A stretch of 64,000 bases of DNA from the NCBI RefSeq assembly GCF_014639155.1, contig NZ_BMFT01000001.1:2170001-2234000 (forward strand). Reading direction: 5' to 3'. How positions within the stretch are numbered: position 1 is the stretch's first letter; each line of letters begins with the position of its first letter. Source of the stretch: Paenibacillus segetis. GTDB lineage: Bacteria > Bacillota > Bacilli > Paenibacillales > Paenibacillaceae. The notes under the pieces were generated by a model, which was given only the letters and a program-made list of their open reading frames with translations, searched no databases and was not told the DNA's origin. Below are positions 26,239-34,936 of this stretch, in pieces. A program made the translations under genes and the position numbers.

Positions 26239-26688
26239 TTAGTTTAAGGTTTTTCTTATGATGTGCTCCCAATTCGGCGGCAAATCATAAGTCTTTATAT
26301 GTTCATAGCTTATAGATTTAATGTTCTTAGGTAATGTTGGATCTATTTGGAAAGTAATTAGATCTTTTCCTACTCCAATATGTGGTCCTACGACGGGTGA
26401 CACTTCTAAGGTAATCAGAAATTCATACCCCCGAAATCTGGACCTTTTGATCTTTGTAATATCAACTTCATAGGGGTATACAATTGGCTTTTCAATTAAA
26501 AATTGAGCATAATATTTGGCTACCGCTTGATCTATATGAGGGAGAAGAAAGAGCATCAGCATATCTTGCAGTTGAACTTCTTTTGAGTCTGCTTGAGGTG
26601 CATTGAACAGCTTTTCAGCATGAGTATGAATAGAGATTGTCATCGTCATGACAATGATCATAAAACATGCAACAAAGAGTTTTTTCAT
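26239..26688 (-). CDS. Secreted DUF3888-domain protein
   Basis: This 149-aa protein has a Sec signal peptide (hydrophobic residues 5-20, likely cleaved after THA near residue 24) and a mature domain that fits DUF3888: LQDMLMLFLLPHIDQAVAKYYAQFL at its start and RGYEFLITLEVSPVVGPHIGVGKDLITFQI in the middle. The function of the family is unknown. GAGAGGAC lies about 12 nt before the ATG, a little far. It appears to be a single gene read toward the leuA leaders. Confidence 0.82.
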   Translation of the reverse strand: MKKLFVACFMIIVMTMTISIHTHAEKLFNAPQADSKEVQLQDMLMLFLLPHIDQAVAKYYAQFLIEKPIVYPYEVDITKIKRSRFRGYEFLITLEVSPVVGPHIGVGKDLITFQIDPTLPKNIKSISYEHIKTYDLPPNWEHIIRKTLN

Positions 26689-26788
26689 GATGATGTTTGT
26701 CCTCTCAAGGTGATATTACTCTTCTTAAGTTTCTACATTCGTTAAATTATGATTCATAGTAACTCACTTTTATTTTTCAAATGAAAAC

Positions 26789-26820
26789 AAAGAGCTGGAC
26801 CCTAACTGGTCTAGCTCTTT
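26789..26820 (-). terminator. Terminator after the second sigma/anti-sigma operon
   Basis: AAAGAGCTAGACC and its partner form a stem around a short loop; the minus strand continues into TTTGTTTTC just beyond the stop codon of the anti-sigma gene. Confidence 0.75.
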
Positions 26821-26833
26821 CATAAGCATTCTA

Positions 26834-28159
26834 TTATTTAATTTTGATGTTGATATCACCATGAATTCGGGCCGGGTAATCTACAATCGTAAGCGTTAAT
26901 GGACTTTGATAGTCTGTATTTTTAATATAGTACTGGAACATACCCTGGGAAGCTCCCGACTGATTCGAATCAAATGATTGCCCTGACGCATCCTTGTAAC
27001 TGTTAGAAAATAAATTGAACGTCCGATTCTCATCCAATGGATCGTCATTCTTTAGGCGAAAATCTAGAATGCTAATACCGATTTGATCGAGTGTGAGGCG
27101 TTCGTCTGGCCTAGTGAGTAACTCCTTGCGGTCTAGATCGACCTTAACCTCCAGCTTGCTTTTATCGAGTGCACGAATACTACTTGCTCGTAAATACAAA
27201 CGGTTAGGTTGTTTGAAATAGTTACTCTGGAAGTAAAGCACCTCCCGATTCTCATCGATTTTACTACCAGAAACACCGTTTGTGATCGTACCAAACGTAT
27301 CACCATGTTCATCTTTGATCCTTAGATCATCAAAATAGAACAATTTCTTCGAGTTGGACGGATCATAAACAACTTCCAAACCTATTCGTGTTGGATACAC
27401 TGTCATTTTCTCAAAGGTTATGGATTGCCCCTCAATGGTAGCTGTTTCATTGATAGTATAAGTTTCTTTCAAACCTTCAAATTTTTCTTTATCAACCGGA
27501 ATTACAAAATGCCATAGTGTACTGTTCGCTGTCGATACCCTATCCTTGCCAAGGTTGAGTTCCAGCTCCAGAGTATTGGGGATCTCTGCACCTTCTTGCA
27601 AATTTAACTCAATCGTTCCTTGCTTACTTACCCATTCTTTATTAAACTCTGATGACCCATAAGAGAGTGATGCTTCAATATCATTAACAATTTTAACATT
27701 TTGCAGGTTGATAACTTCTTTGCGCCCATCCAAATTATCCAAAGTATAGAATATGATCACTCTTGATTCATCAGCAAGTATACCGTCCACCGTAAACTTG
27801 ATGCCATCATGTTCCTCGGAAATACCAACTTCTTGCATGAAGTTATTGTCTAATGCGAGTTGGAGGCCTTTATCATAATTGATAAGCTCAACAAGTGACC
27901 TAAGCCCCGGAATGTCACTGACATATGCGGCCACAACAGGTGAGAATCGCACGGAAGCTACGGAAATCAGGACAAGAAGGCACATGGTAGAATAAATAAC
28001 TCGCATCCTCATCTGACGTTTTTTACGCTTACGACCGAGCCACATTCCTTGCTGAATCGCGTCCTTAACTGCAACAGGAACTGTAATCTGTTCCGTGTGT
28101 CCTTTCATTGCCTCGAGCTGAGGCCACTCCAAATCGTTATGTTCAGGATTGTTATGCAT
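26834..28159 (-). CDS. DUF4179-domain anti-sigma factor
   Basis: This 441-aa membrane protein has a cytosolic N-terminal segment, one membrane helix (VIYSTMCLLVLISVASV, near residues 54-71) and a large extracytoplasmic part that starts with a DUF4179-like domain (DNNFMQEVGISEEHDGIKFTVDGILADESRVIIFYTL). Proteins of this kind hold ECF sigma factors inactive and respond to envelope conditions. The ATG at 28159 overlaps the end of the sigma gene by 8 nt and follows GGAAGGACGG, so the two are translationally coupled. Direct sigma binding is inferred from this layout. Confidence 0.85.
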   Translation of the reverse strand: MHNNPEHNDLEWPQLEAMKGHTEQITVPVAVKDAIQQGMWLGRKRKKRQMRMRVIYSTMCLLVLISVASVRFSPVVAAYVSDIPGLRSLVELINYDKGLQLALDNNFMQEVGISEEHDGIKFTVDGILADESRVIIFYTLDNLDGRKEVINLQNVKIVNDIEASLSYGSSEFNKEWVSKQGTIELNLQEGAEIPNTLELELNLGKDRVSTANSTLWHFVIPVDKEKFEGLKETYTINETATIEGQSITFEKMTVYPTRIGLEVVYDPSNSKKLFYFDDLRIKDEHGDTFGTITNGVSGSKIDENREVLYFQSNYFKQPNRLYLRASSIRALDKSKLEVKVDLDRKELLTRPDERLTLDQIGISILDFRLKNDDPLDENRTFNLFSNSYKDASGQSFDSNQSGASQGMFQYYIKNTDYQSPLTLTIVDYPARIHGDINIKIK

Positions 28160-28691
28160 TCGTTTCACCGTCCTTCCCCAGCCTTTGGCGTAGCCCGCCA
28201 AGAGCTTTATGTAGCCAAGTTTTGATTGTACCTTCCGGCTTATTCAACGTTCTTGCTATCTCAATAATCGTTAGATCGTGATAATACTTTAATTGAATGA
28301 CTTGTTGATATTTTTCATCCAATTGATCGACCGCCGCTTCCAGCAATATTTTCTCTAGTAATGCAGTTTCTCCGTTAGTCAACTGTTGCTCCACAGAAGC
28401 AGCTTCCACCGGTTGTCTACCTTCTCTACGCGTTCGTTTCTTGAGCTCGTCAACACAATAGTTCATTAGAATCCGAATAAGCCAGCTTCCAAAATAATTG
28501 GGTTCTTTCAACTTGCGAATTTGCATATATGCGCGACAAGTCGTCTCCTGTACCGCTTCTAGAGCATCTGCCTCATTCTTCAGGTAGGCATAGGCGATCC
28601 TGTACATTTTCTCTTCATGCTCTGTAATGAGGCTATAAAACGCGGCATCATCGCCGCGTTTAGCCGCAAGAGCCAGTAATTCGTTATTCAT
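28152..28691 (-). CDS. ECF-type RNA polymerase sigma factor (SigV/SigM-like)
   Basis: This 179-aa sigma factor has region 2 around residues 20-75 (EEKMYRIAYAYLKNEADALEAVQETTCRAYMQI, then YFGSWLIRILMNYCVDELKKR) and region 4 around 115-165 (QLDEKYQQVIQLKYYHDLTIIEIARTLNKPEGTIKTWLHKALGGLRQRL). GGAGAGGAAACGG precedes the ATG. It is the first gene of an operon with a DUF4179 anti-sigma factor. An ECF-like promoter lies about 35-60 bp upstream of the start, consistent with autoregulation. Confidence 0.93.
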   Translation of the reverse strand: MNNELLALAAKRGDDAAFYSLITEHEEKMYRIAYAYLKNEADALEAVQETTCRAYMQIRKLKEPNYFGSWLIRILMNYCVDELKKRTRREGRQPVEAASVEQQLTNGETALLEKILLEAAVDQLDEKYQQVIQLKYYHDLTIIEIARTLNKPEGTIKTWLHKALGGLRQRLGKDGETNA

Positions 28692-28727
28692 CCGTTTCCT
28701 CTCCTACCGCTGTGCATCTATAAATTA

Positions 28728-28752
28728 GACGTGATGGAGCATCAAACGGTTT
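28728..28752 (-). promoter_or_regulatory. Possible ECF-type autoregulatory promoter
   Basis: On the minus strand AAAACCGTTT (-35 region, AAAC at 28752-28749) is followed 17 nt later by CGTCTAA (-10 region, CGTC at 28731-28728). This fits the AAC...CGTC pattern of ECF promoters; the start codon lies 37 nt further on. Confidence 0.55.
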
Positions 28753-28958
28753 TGCTAAACTGTCGAAACTTATTTTCTTAAAAATATTAGGTAGCGTTTT
28801 TTTGTGCGATGTGGTAGCTAATACTCTTTTGATACAGATGGTTAATTGTTGGTAGGTAACATGAACTGATGAATTAGGGTGTATGGGCTAGAGAATTATT
28901 TTGATTTTCTATTGTGAATTTTTCATATGTTGTAATTTTCGAATTATGATGCTTTCAT

Positions 28959-28987
28959 TTGACTCGATTTCCTCACTTCTGTATATT
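28959..28987 (+). promoter_or_regulatory. Sigma-A-like promoter of the spermidine-synthase-like gene
   Basis: TTGACT (28959-28964) and TATATT (28982-28987) are separated by 17 bp, about 50 bp ahead of the start codon. Confidence 0.6.
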
Positions 28988-29038
28988 TTAATGGAATCCT
29001 GAGATCTTCTCATTTCATAATCCATGGAGGTGTTACTT

Positions 29039-29704
29039 TTGAATGATGTAAATGATCCTGCCCAAGTTATTGAACGTGCCCTCACTCCTAGAGGCGAAAT
29101 TCAACTGCAGAAACGTGGAGAATACTACGAAATTATTAGTAACGGCACGTTTCTTATGGCTACTTATAATGGGGAATCTGAGCGACTGCTCGTTCAAAGT
29201 GCTTTAAACAAAGCTAATTCTGTCAACCGTGTGCTCATTGGAGGACTTGGTGTAGGTTTCTCGCTCCAAACAGCATTGCGTGATCCAAGGGTTGAGCAGG
29301 TGACCGTAGTGGAAATTGAGCAAAAGGTGATCGAATGGAATAAATCCTTCCTCAGTTCTTGTCATGGTCATTCGCTATCCGATCCGCGAAGTAGGTTAAT
29401 TCATGCAGATCTTATCAGCTGGATCTCAGAGACAGAGGAGACCTTTGACTTAATTTGTCTTGATATCGATAACGGACCCGATTGGACCGTGTTTGATAAG
29501 AACGCTTCTTTGTACCATGATTCTGGCTTACTAACGCTCAAGAAGCGCTTACGTCCAGGTGGATGTTTGACTTTCTGGAGCGCTACGCCTTCTCCGGAGT
29601 TTGCCGAAACTTTAAAGCGATATTTTGAAGATCATCATGTCGAGATTTATGAGGTGCCTCAGCAGCATGGTGATCCAGATTATATTTTCCTAGTACAGAC
29701 TTAA
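29039..29704 (+). CDS. Spermidine synthase-like methyltransferase-fold protein
   Basis: This 221-aa protein matches the Rossmann-like half of spermidine/spermine synthases: VLIGGLGVGFSLQTALRDP near residue 65, TVVEIEQKVIEWNK near 90, then LICLDIDNGPDW near 137. The N-terminal domain is short, so polyamine synthesis is uncertain and it may transfer another group. I place the start at a TTG (29039), 6 nt after GGAGGTG; the ATG five codons earlier lies at the ribosome site itself. Confidence 0.78.
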   Translation: MNDVNDPAQVIERALTPRGEIQLQKRGEYYEIISNGTFLMATYNGESERLLVQSALNKANSVNRVLIGGLGVGFSLQTALRDPRVEQVTVVEIEQKVIEWNKSFLSSCHGHSLSDPRSRLIHADLISWISETEETFDLICLDIDNGPDWTVFDKNASLYHDSGLLTLKKRLRPGGCLTFWSATPSPEFAETLKRYFEDHHVEIYEVPQQHGDPDYIFLVQT

Positions 29705-29794
29705 TTCTATAGCACATCGTACTTCCACATCATTCCTGCTTCTTTATGTTACAATGAAGTCAAGACCCTTGTCCTGAGTTGGAGGTACCTACAA

Positions 29795-30883
29795 ATGAAC
29801 ATACAAAAAAAAATCGACCGCAAAAAACTGGATGAGAAAACGGTGTATATGCCCTGGTTTGTTCAGCAATTTATTGACTATAAGCTACCTGATCTATCTC
29901 CCTCTACTCTGCTGGAGTATATAAGAGATTATGAACAATTTTTTCAGTGGCTTCGTGCTGAAGGATTGTCTGCGGCTGAATCAAATGCTCAAGTTACGCT
30001 CAATGAACTCGAGACACTCCGCATGGAGAGTATCGTTGGCTATCGATTACATTTAACCACGAGAACGGAAGGGACGAATGCTAAAATTACCGTCTCGCGC
30101 AAAATGTCCTCCCTTCGCTCGATGTTCCATTATTTAAGTCAAATTGCGGAAGATGAGGACTTCTATCCATTACTTAAACGCAATATCATGGCTAAGGTAG
30201 AAATCAAGCGTATTCACAAACCAAAAGATACGGCTGCCAAGCTAAAAGGGAAAATATTAGAAGAGGACGAACTCATTGAATTCATCAGTTACATAGCGGA
30301 AGGATATGGCGAAGATATTCAAGATAATAAGCAAGCTCTCTATGCATATGAGCTTAATAGAGAACGAGATGCTTGTATCGCTAGTTTAATTCTAAATTCC
30401 GGACTTCGTGTATCTGAAGTTGTGAATCTCAATATTGATGATATAGATTTGGCCAACAAGATGATGTATGTGTACCGTAAAGGTAATAATGATGAGACAT
30501 TCAAGACTCCAGTATATTTTCGCGAGCAATCGAAGGATGATTTAGCTCACTATATTACTTTGCGAGAGACACGTTACCGGACACCAAAGCGTGAGAAGGC
30601 ATTGTTTATCGCTGTTCCTAATGGGCAAAAAGAAGGTAAACGAATGACCAAACGGGCCATTCAAGCCATGATTATTAAATATGCCAAACGATTTGGCAAA
30701 CCATATTTGACCGTCCATAAGCTCCGGCATTCTTTTGCTACAGATTACTATTTACAAAATGATATTTACAAAACGAAGGAACAGCTTGGGCACGCTTCAA
30801 CTGAGACCACCGAGGTGTACGCGCATCTCACCGATAAAACAATGTCTCAAGCAATTGAGCGTCGCACAGAAACCGGATCCTAA
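29795..30883 (+). CDS. xerS: Tyrosine recombinase XerS
   Basis: This 362-aa site-specific recombinase resembles the single-protein chromosome-dimer resolvase XerS of streptococci and lactococci in length and in its N-terminal PWFVQQFIDYKL...TLLEYIRDYEQFFQWL core-binding domain. The catalytic residues are visible: Arg in SGLRVSEVVNL, Lys in VYRKGNN, His and Arg in HKLRHSFATD, His in LGHASTETT and the nucleophile Tyr in VYAHLTD. I saw no difSL-like site in the 90 bp upstream. No attachment sites or phage genes flank it, so it is treated as a housekeeping gene. Confidence 0.9.
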   Translation: MNIQKKIDRKKLDEKTVYMPWFVQQFIDYKLPDLSPSTLLEYIRDYEQFFQWLRAEGLSAAESNAQVTLNELETLRMESIVGYRLHLTTRTEGTNAKITVSRKMSSLRSMFHYLSQIAEDEDFYPLLKRNIMAKVEIKRIHKPKDTAAKLKGKILEEDELIEFISYIAEGYGEDIQDNKQALYAYELNRERDACIASLILNSGLRVSEVVNLNIDDIDLANKMMYVYRKGNNDETFKTPVYFREQSKDDLAHYITLRETRYRTPKREKALFIAVPNGQKEGKRMTKRAIQAMIIKYAKRFGKPYLTVHKLRHSFATDYYLQNDIYKTKEQLGHASTETTEVYAHLTDKTMSQAIERRTETGS

Positions 30884-30903
30884 TATAGGATCCGGTTTTT
30901 TTA
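30871..30903 (+). terminator. Terminator overlapping the xerS stop codon
   Basis: AACCGGATCCTA pairs with TAGGATCCGGTT and is followed by TTTTTT; the TAA stop codon of xerS lies at the loop. Confidence 0.92.
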
Positions 30904-31104
30904 TTGCATATTCATGAGGTCAAATGACTCTTCAAAATCATCCCATTTTACTTTTAATTGTATTACTTCATCTTGATTTAATTTTGCTCCACCTTTTGAA
31001 CGCCCCGCACTCTTAAATGTTACTGTTTTAGTGGGTTCCATGTATTCGTCTGAACTACTTCCTCCTTTACCATTTGTTTTAAACGAGTATTTGAGCTTTT
31101 TCAT
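30901..31104 (-). CDS. Small uncharacterised protein
   Basis: This 67-aa hydrophilic protein contains many Lys, Gly and Ser residues (MKKLKYSFKTNGKGGSSSDE...) and ends in an acidic stretch with DDFEESFDLMNM. I do not recognise it. The ATG at 31104 follows AGAAGAG at about 8 nt; a TTG three codons earlier overlaps that site. It lies downstream of the stalk-domain gene on the same strand, about 50 bp apart, and could be co-transcribed with it. Confidence 0.6.
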   Translation of the reverse strand: MKKLKYSFKTNGKGGSSSDEYMEPTKTVTFKSAGRSKGGAKLNQDEVIQLKVKWDDFEESFDLMNMQ

Positions 31105-31156
31105 TATAGACAACTCTTCTAAAGACCCATATAAAGTTGGAATGAATTAATCGAAT

Positions 31157-32305
31157 CTATTTGATTACATAGGTGTAGGCGGTCTTTGTGCCATCTTTAT
31201 TTGTAAATTCGAATTGTAGCTCTGACGTGTTCACATCATTTCCAGTAAAATGAATCCCGTCGTTTTTGAACCCAGCCATATCGCTAGGATTAATATCGAA
31301 CTCCTTATACAGAAGTATCGCTTGATTGGCTGTTGTATCAATTAGTGTTAGTAAGCCATCCTGAGAAGAACGAACGATCAAGAAATTCTCACCCATGGCT
31401 TCAACAGCGTAACTATCTTCAGGTACACCTGCTAACTTGGAAATGTTCCAAGTTCCCTTAACCGAAGCGTCGGGTGCAATTAATCGAACATTGTGGCCAT
31501 CGTTCATTACTGCGTTACCCTTATACATTTTCAGATTATCAGGAGAAAACTGCCAATAATGGCCTTTTGATTGGCGCAAAATGACTTCTTTCTTCACAAA
31601 TAGGTTAATTACCGTCAGGTTGATCGAAGGCTCTCCGCTAGAATTTTGAATAGTCACTAAATCCGCATCTTCAGAAACCGCAACGACAGTAATCTTGGTA
31701 TCACCTATATAACCTGGTTCAAGCTTAGCAGTAGATACTCCTAGAGAGTGGACAACACCTGCTGTATCACGTTTATATAAAGTACCGCTCACACCATTTA
31801 TAAAATATGCGTCATTACTTATCATGCCGCCTCCAACAAATTCAGGATAGCTAATAAACGCCTCACGGCTTTCCGGATTCCAATTCAGTGATCCTCCAAT
31901 GGCATCATTAACAAAACGCAAAGGCAAGTATAGTTGCTTATTAATCTGCCTCGGCCCTTCGGAATAGGCAACTGCTTTACCATTAACTGTTGCATTCCGA
32001 CTCCCGACTTTCATACTTCCATGTGTGAACATATTCGCTATGGAGATCATTTTCGTACGTTCATCGTAATTTACCGTTACCCCACTGATATATAGGCCAT
32101 CCAACGGGAGCATAATCGTTCCATTTATCAATGTTGGAGCCCCTGATGAAGTTGTAATATTGTTAAGGTAGATACGAATAACGGATGTTTTGGAGGGCTG
32201 TGCTTTATCAGACGCTGCTGACACAATAGATGGGAAGGAATGAACTAAACCAATAATAATAATTATAATAATGCTGATACACATAATTTTTTTCAATCTT
32301 TTCAA
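31157..32305 (-). CDS. Secreted copper amine oxidase N-like (stalk) domain protein
   Basis: This 382-aa exported protein has a long Ile-rich signal peptide (residues 7-30, cleavage likely after SAA) followed by the stalk domain common in Paenibacillus: INGTIMLPLDGLYISG, VNYDERTKMISI, NGKAVAYSEGPRQINKQLYLPLRFVNDAIGGSLNWNPESREAFI (about residues 45-155). The rest is beta-rich and not recognised. The start is TTG, 6 nt after GGAGATTAC. The stalk domain is thought to present proteins at the cell surface; the specific job is unknown. Confidence 0.85.
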   Translation of the reverse strand: MKRLKKIMCISIIIIIIIGLVHSFPSIVSAASDKAQPSKTSVIRIYLNNITTSSGAPTLINGTIMLPLDGLYISGVTVNYDERTKMISIANMFTHGSMKVGSRNATVNGKAVAYSEGPRQINKQLYLPLRFVNDAIGGSLNWNPESREAFISYPEFVGGGMISNDAYFINGVSGTLYKRDTAGVVHSLGVSTAKLEPGYIGDTKITVVAVSEDADLVTIQNSSGEPSINLTVINLFVKKEVILRQSKGHYWQFSPDNLKMYKGNAVMNDGHNVRLIAPDASVKGTWNISKLAGVPEDSYAVEAMGENFLIVRSSQDGLLTLIDTTANQAILLYKEFDINPSDMAGFKNDGIHFTGNDVNTSELQFEFTNKDGTKTAYTYVIK

Positions 32306-32472
32306 AAGTAATCTCCCTCTTCCTCAATTGCATAATAACTGTTGTTCATTACGCAACCATTTACTATAATTATTTAATTTCGAATTTTAACATTTTTTCC
32401 CTCTTACATACAAACGAAGAATATAATCATAAGTTGCATTATCCTGCTCATTATCTTACTCAATCAACAATC

Positions 32473-32657
32473 TAACGAAAGTAGCAACCTTTATTTTATT
32501 TTTTTTGAAGGTCATTAAAATTCTAACGAAACTACAAGACCTTATATCTTCCAAATGATGCTCTCATGTATGAATTATGATGAAATAACGCCTGTTAGTT
32601 TCGTTAAAATCCATAACAATGGAATAAACCGTTAATAAGGTTGCTGAGGTTCGTTAC
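32473..32657. repeat. Four degenerate TAACGAAACT repeats, two direct and two inverted
   Basis: Copies of about 25 bp lie at 32473-32497 and 32524-32548 (+) and at 32581-32607 and 32632-32656 (-). All begin TAACGAA followed by a short variable part and (A)CCTTAT or similar, for example TAACGAAACTACAAGACCTT. The rough consensus is TAACGAAACTA-CAACCTTATTTC. The spacing between copies is about 25-30 bp. Confidence 0.65.
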
Positions 32658-32722
32658 AGCAATTCGCAATTATCTTCGCTTGATGGTCAATCGCTAAGGT
32701 AAGAAAATATAAAACAGCAAAA

Positions 32723-32761
32723 AAAGAGCCAAGTATGCGATGATTCTGCTACTTGGCTCAT
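32723..32761 (-). terminator. Terminator of the pyrK-pyrD operon
   Basis: GAGCCAAGTA pairs with TACTTGGCTC around a 14-nt loop; on the minus strand TTTTTTT follows directly. Confidence 0.88.
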
Positions 32762-32767
32762 TTGTAT

Positions 32768-33097
32768 TCAATTGATGCTATTGCTTTTTATATATTCATC
32801 AAGTAAGGTATTGGTCTTATCCGAGATCAATCTGATTTGTGCTAAATTCAGCCCATCGTAATGTATGCCCATTACAATGGTAACTGTCCTCTTGAGCTCC
32901 GTTGCAGCACGTCTAGCCATGTTGTCGGTCAGTGTGTGCTCCTTATGACCGGGTACAGAGGAGGTTAGAACTTCAACTTCTGAATCAGCCCAATAAGCGG
33001 TGGATGCTGCACCAATATGGGCTTCTCCTCCGGTGATAAGCAGTAACAGATCGCGTCCCATCGGTACGGCCTGTAGCTTCAAGTCGTCAAAAGTCAT
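32768..33097 (-). CDS. LpdD-like (prenylated flavin chaperone-like) protein
   Basis: This 109-aa protein shows the pattern I associate with LpdD-like proteins: LLLLITGGEAHIGAASTAYW, then VPGHKEHTLTDNMARRAATELKRTVTIVMGIHYDGLNLAQI. Such proteins have been linked to maturation of UbiD-type decarboxylases that use prenylated FMN. No UbiD gene is in this window. It follows pyrD by 42 bp on the same strand and shares the final terminator, so it is the last gene of the pyrK-pyrD operon. The family match is from memory and the role here is unclear. Confidence 0.65.
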   Translation of the reverse strand: MTFDDLKLQAVPMGRDLLLLITGGEAHIGAASTAYWADSEVEVLTSSVPGHKEHTLTDNMARRAATELKRTVTIVMGIHYDGLNLAQIRLISDKTNTLLDEYIKSNSIN

Positions 33098-33139
33098 AGG
33101 GACACTCCCTTTTATAAGTTAATTCGATCGCTATTTTAA

Positions 33140-34072
33140 TTATATGATTCCACGGATTTCATCCAAAGATGAAATGTTCTCACGTTCCATAAAGTGTTCC
33201 AAATCTTTAACCAATTGTTCGCCAGCGCGAAGATTCACAAAGTTGTGGGTTCCCACTTGAACCACTGCTGCACCCGCCATTATAAATTCAATGATGTCCT
33301 CTGCACTACTAATACCACCCATACCCATAACCGGAATAGTTACTGCACGGCTAACCTGATGAACCATACGTAGGGCGATCGGTTTGATCGCTGGACCTGA
33401 CAATCCGGCATACAGATTCTCGAATACACTACGCCGCTTACGAATATCAATCTTCATCGCTGAGAACGTATTGATTAAAGAGACACCATCAGCCCCCTCT
33501 TCTTGGCACATAACTGCCATGCCAACAATATCCTCCGCATTAGGAGACAGCTTCACGACAAGTGGCAATGATGTTGTTGAACGAATTTGTCTAACTACCT
33601 CTCTCGCCGTTGCCGTTTGAATTCCGTATGCCATTCCTCCGGCTTTCACATTAGGGCAAGAAATGTTCAATTCGATCATATCCACTGCCTGACGTCCTGC
33701 AGCCATCCTTACAGCGCTATCTTCGTGAATGAGTCTTGCTCCCTCAACGTAATCCTCAATCGTGTTACCGCCTAAATTAACGATTCTGGCGAGGTCTAGC
33801 TTCTCCCACCTCGGACATTCCTCACGTAGAAAAGCCTCTACACCAGGATTCTCTAGTCCCACGCTGTTCAGCATACCAGATGGTGTCTCATACACTCGTA
33901 TCCCATCATTACCTGGCTTAGCATGAAGAGTCAAACCTTTACCCGATATTCCCCCAAGTTGATTAATGTCATATAGCGCACCGTATTCTTGTCCGAATCC
34001 AAAAGTACCGGATGCCATGACAACCGGGTTCTTGAAATGTACTCCCGATATGTTACATGATAAATCTCTCAT
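33140..34072 (-). CDS. pyrD: Dihydroorotate dehydrogenase B, catalytic subunit
   Basis: This 310-aa FMN enzyme oxidises dihydroorotate to orotate in pyrimidine synthesis. The class 1B signature is seen: [16 protein letters not shown] near residue 15, [13 protein letters not shown] near 133 with the catalytic Cys, [11 protein letters not shown] near 165, [10 protein letters not shown] near 190 and [27 protein letters not shown] near 250. The gene overlaps pyrK by 4 nt (ATGA), so the two subunits are translated together. It is separated from the rest of the pyr operon, which is not in this window. Confidence 0.95.
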   Translation of the reverse strand: MRDLSCNISGVHFKNPVVMASGTFGFGQEYGALYDINQLGGISGKGLTLHAKPGNDGIRVYETPSGMLNSVGLENPGVEAFLREECPRWEKLDLARIVNLGGNTIEDYVEGARLIHEDSAVRMAAGRQAVDMIELNISCPNVKAGGMAYGIQTATAREVVRQIRSTTSLPLVVKLSPNAEDIVGMAVMCQEEGADGVSLINTFSAMKIDIRKRRSVFENLYAGLSGPAIKPIALRMVHQVSRAVTIPVMGMGGISSAEDIIEFIMAGAAVVQVGTHNFVNLRAGEQLVKDLEHFMERENISSLDEIRGII

Positions 34073-34764
34073 GCCAAGATCACCTCCTCAGCGCGGAATA
34101 CTGGACCGTCGGTACACGCCTTCTTACGCTTATCTACACACTTGACGCTACATACTAGACAAGCGCCGATCCCACAAGCCATCCGATTCTCAAGAGAAAC
34201 ATATACATTTGCCGAAGTTCCTGAGCTCAATTGTTTATGTTGTACAGCCTGCAACATCCGGTGTGGGCCGCATGAAATGATCGTATCATAAGCGTTAAAA
34301 TCTACTTGATCCAATACGATTCCTCCGATATTTACTTCAACTTTCCCCGAAGTCGCTTCTTGGAAAGCTTCTACCATATATGACTCCTTGCTATATCCTA
34401 GATAAACATCTGCATTGGGAATACTGCGTAAGGCGTAATAGAAAGGAGCAATACCAATCCCGCCACCGATAAATGCTGTCCTGCCTACTGCTTCAGGGAA
34501 CCCATTTCCTAGTGGACCATCCAATGATACATTGTCCCCTGGTTGCAAACGAGCAAACATTTCTGTACCTTCACCAACGACTAAATATAGAAATTCTATT
34601 CTGTCCTCCGTAATATCAAAAATACTGATCGGTCTGGACAAAAGTGGATACTTGTCCCACGATCTCAACATATAAAATTGTCCCATTGTACCACTGAAAT
34701 TGCCCGCTACCTGAAGTCTGAATACGTTCGAGGCAACTTGTGTATTTGCTATAACTTGTGCCAT
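34069..34764 (-). CDS. pyrK: Dihydroorotate dehydrogenase B, electron transfer subunit
   Basis: This 231-aa FAD and 2Fe-2S protein passes electrons from PyrD to NAD+. The FAD motif RPISIFD (near residue 40) and the nucleotide-binding [17 protein letters not shown] (near 97) are present. The C-terminal cysteine cluster reads [13 protein letters not shown]...C, supplying the four ligands of the iron-sulfur centre. It is slightly shorter than Bacillus PyrK. GGAGAGGAAATC precedes the ATG. An Fnr-like palindrome lies about 105 bp upstream. Confidence 0.93.
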   Translation of the reverse strand: MAQVIANTQVASNVFRLQVAGNFSGTMGQFYMLRSWDKYPLLSRPISIFDITEDRIEFLYLVVGEGTEMFARLQPGDNVSLDGPLGNGFPEAVGRTAFIGGGIGIAPFYYALRSIPNADVYLGYSKESYMVEAFQEATSGKVEVNIGGIVLDQVDFNAYDTIISCGPHRMLQAVQHKQLSSGTSANVYVSLENRMACGIGACLVCSVKCVDKRKKACTDGPVFRAEEVILA

Positions 34765-34868
34765 ATGATTTCCTCTCCAATCCTTCCTTCTACCGTAAAA
34801 ACGAACTATCTCTCTATGGTTTTAACTTATTTGCTTCATATAAGATGCTATTTTTGAGGCTTTAAGTC

Positions 34869-34884
34869 TGTGACATTTGTCACA
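34869..34884. promoter_or_regulatory. Fnr/CRP-like palindrome upstream of pyrK
   Basis: TGTGACATTTGTCACA is a perfect 7-2-7 inverted repeat and a full match to TGTGA-N6-TCACA. It lies 105 bp upstream of the pyrK start, and on that strand TATATG follows about 27 bp beyond the box. The 34937-35524 gene ends on the other side, so pyrK is the only plausible target. Confidence 0.6.
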
Positions 34885-34936
34885 TGAGTGTTCAGAGCTT
34901 GCCTCTGGATCACCAATCACTCAGTTCTAGCCGCGA

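Larger units (their letters stand above)
32306..32767. other. Gene-free region with a degenerate repeat cluster
   Basis: This gap of about 460 bp between the stalk-domain gene and the LpdD-like gene holds no convincing frame. It contains four copies of a degenerate repeat around TAACGAAACT (listed separately) and the terminator of the pyr operon at its right end. Confidence 0.7.

Noticed and set aside
29795..30883. Tyrosine recombinase as sign of a prophage or integrative element
   Set aside because: The protein is XerS-like, and flanking genes are housekeeping with no phage genes, tRNA or attachment repeats.
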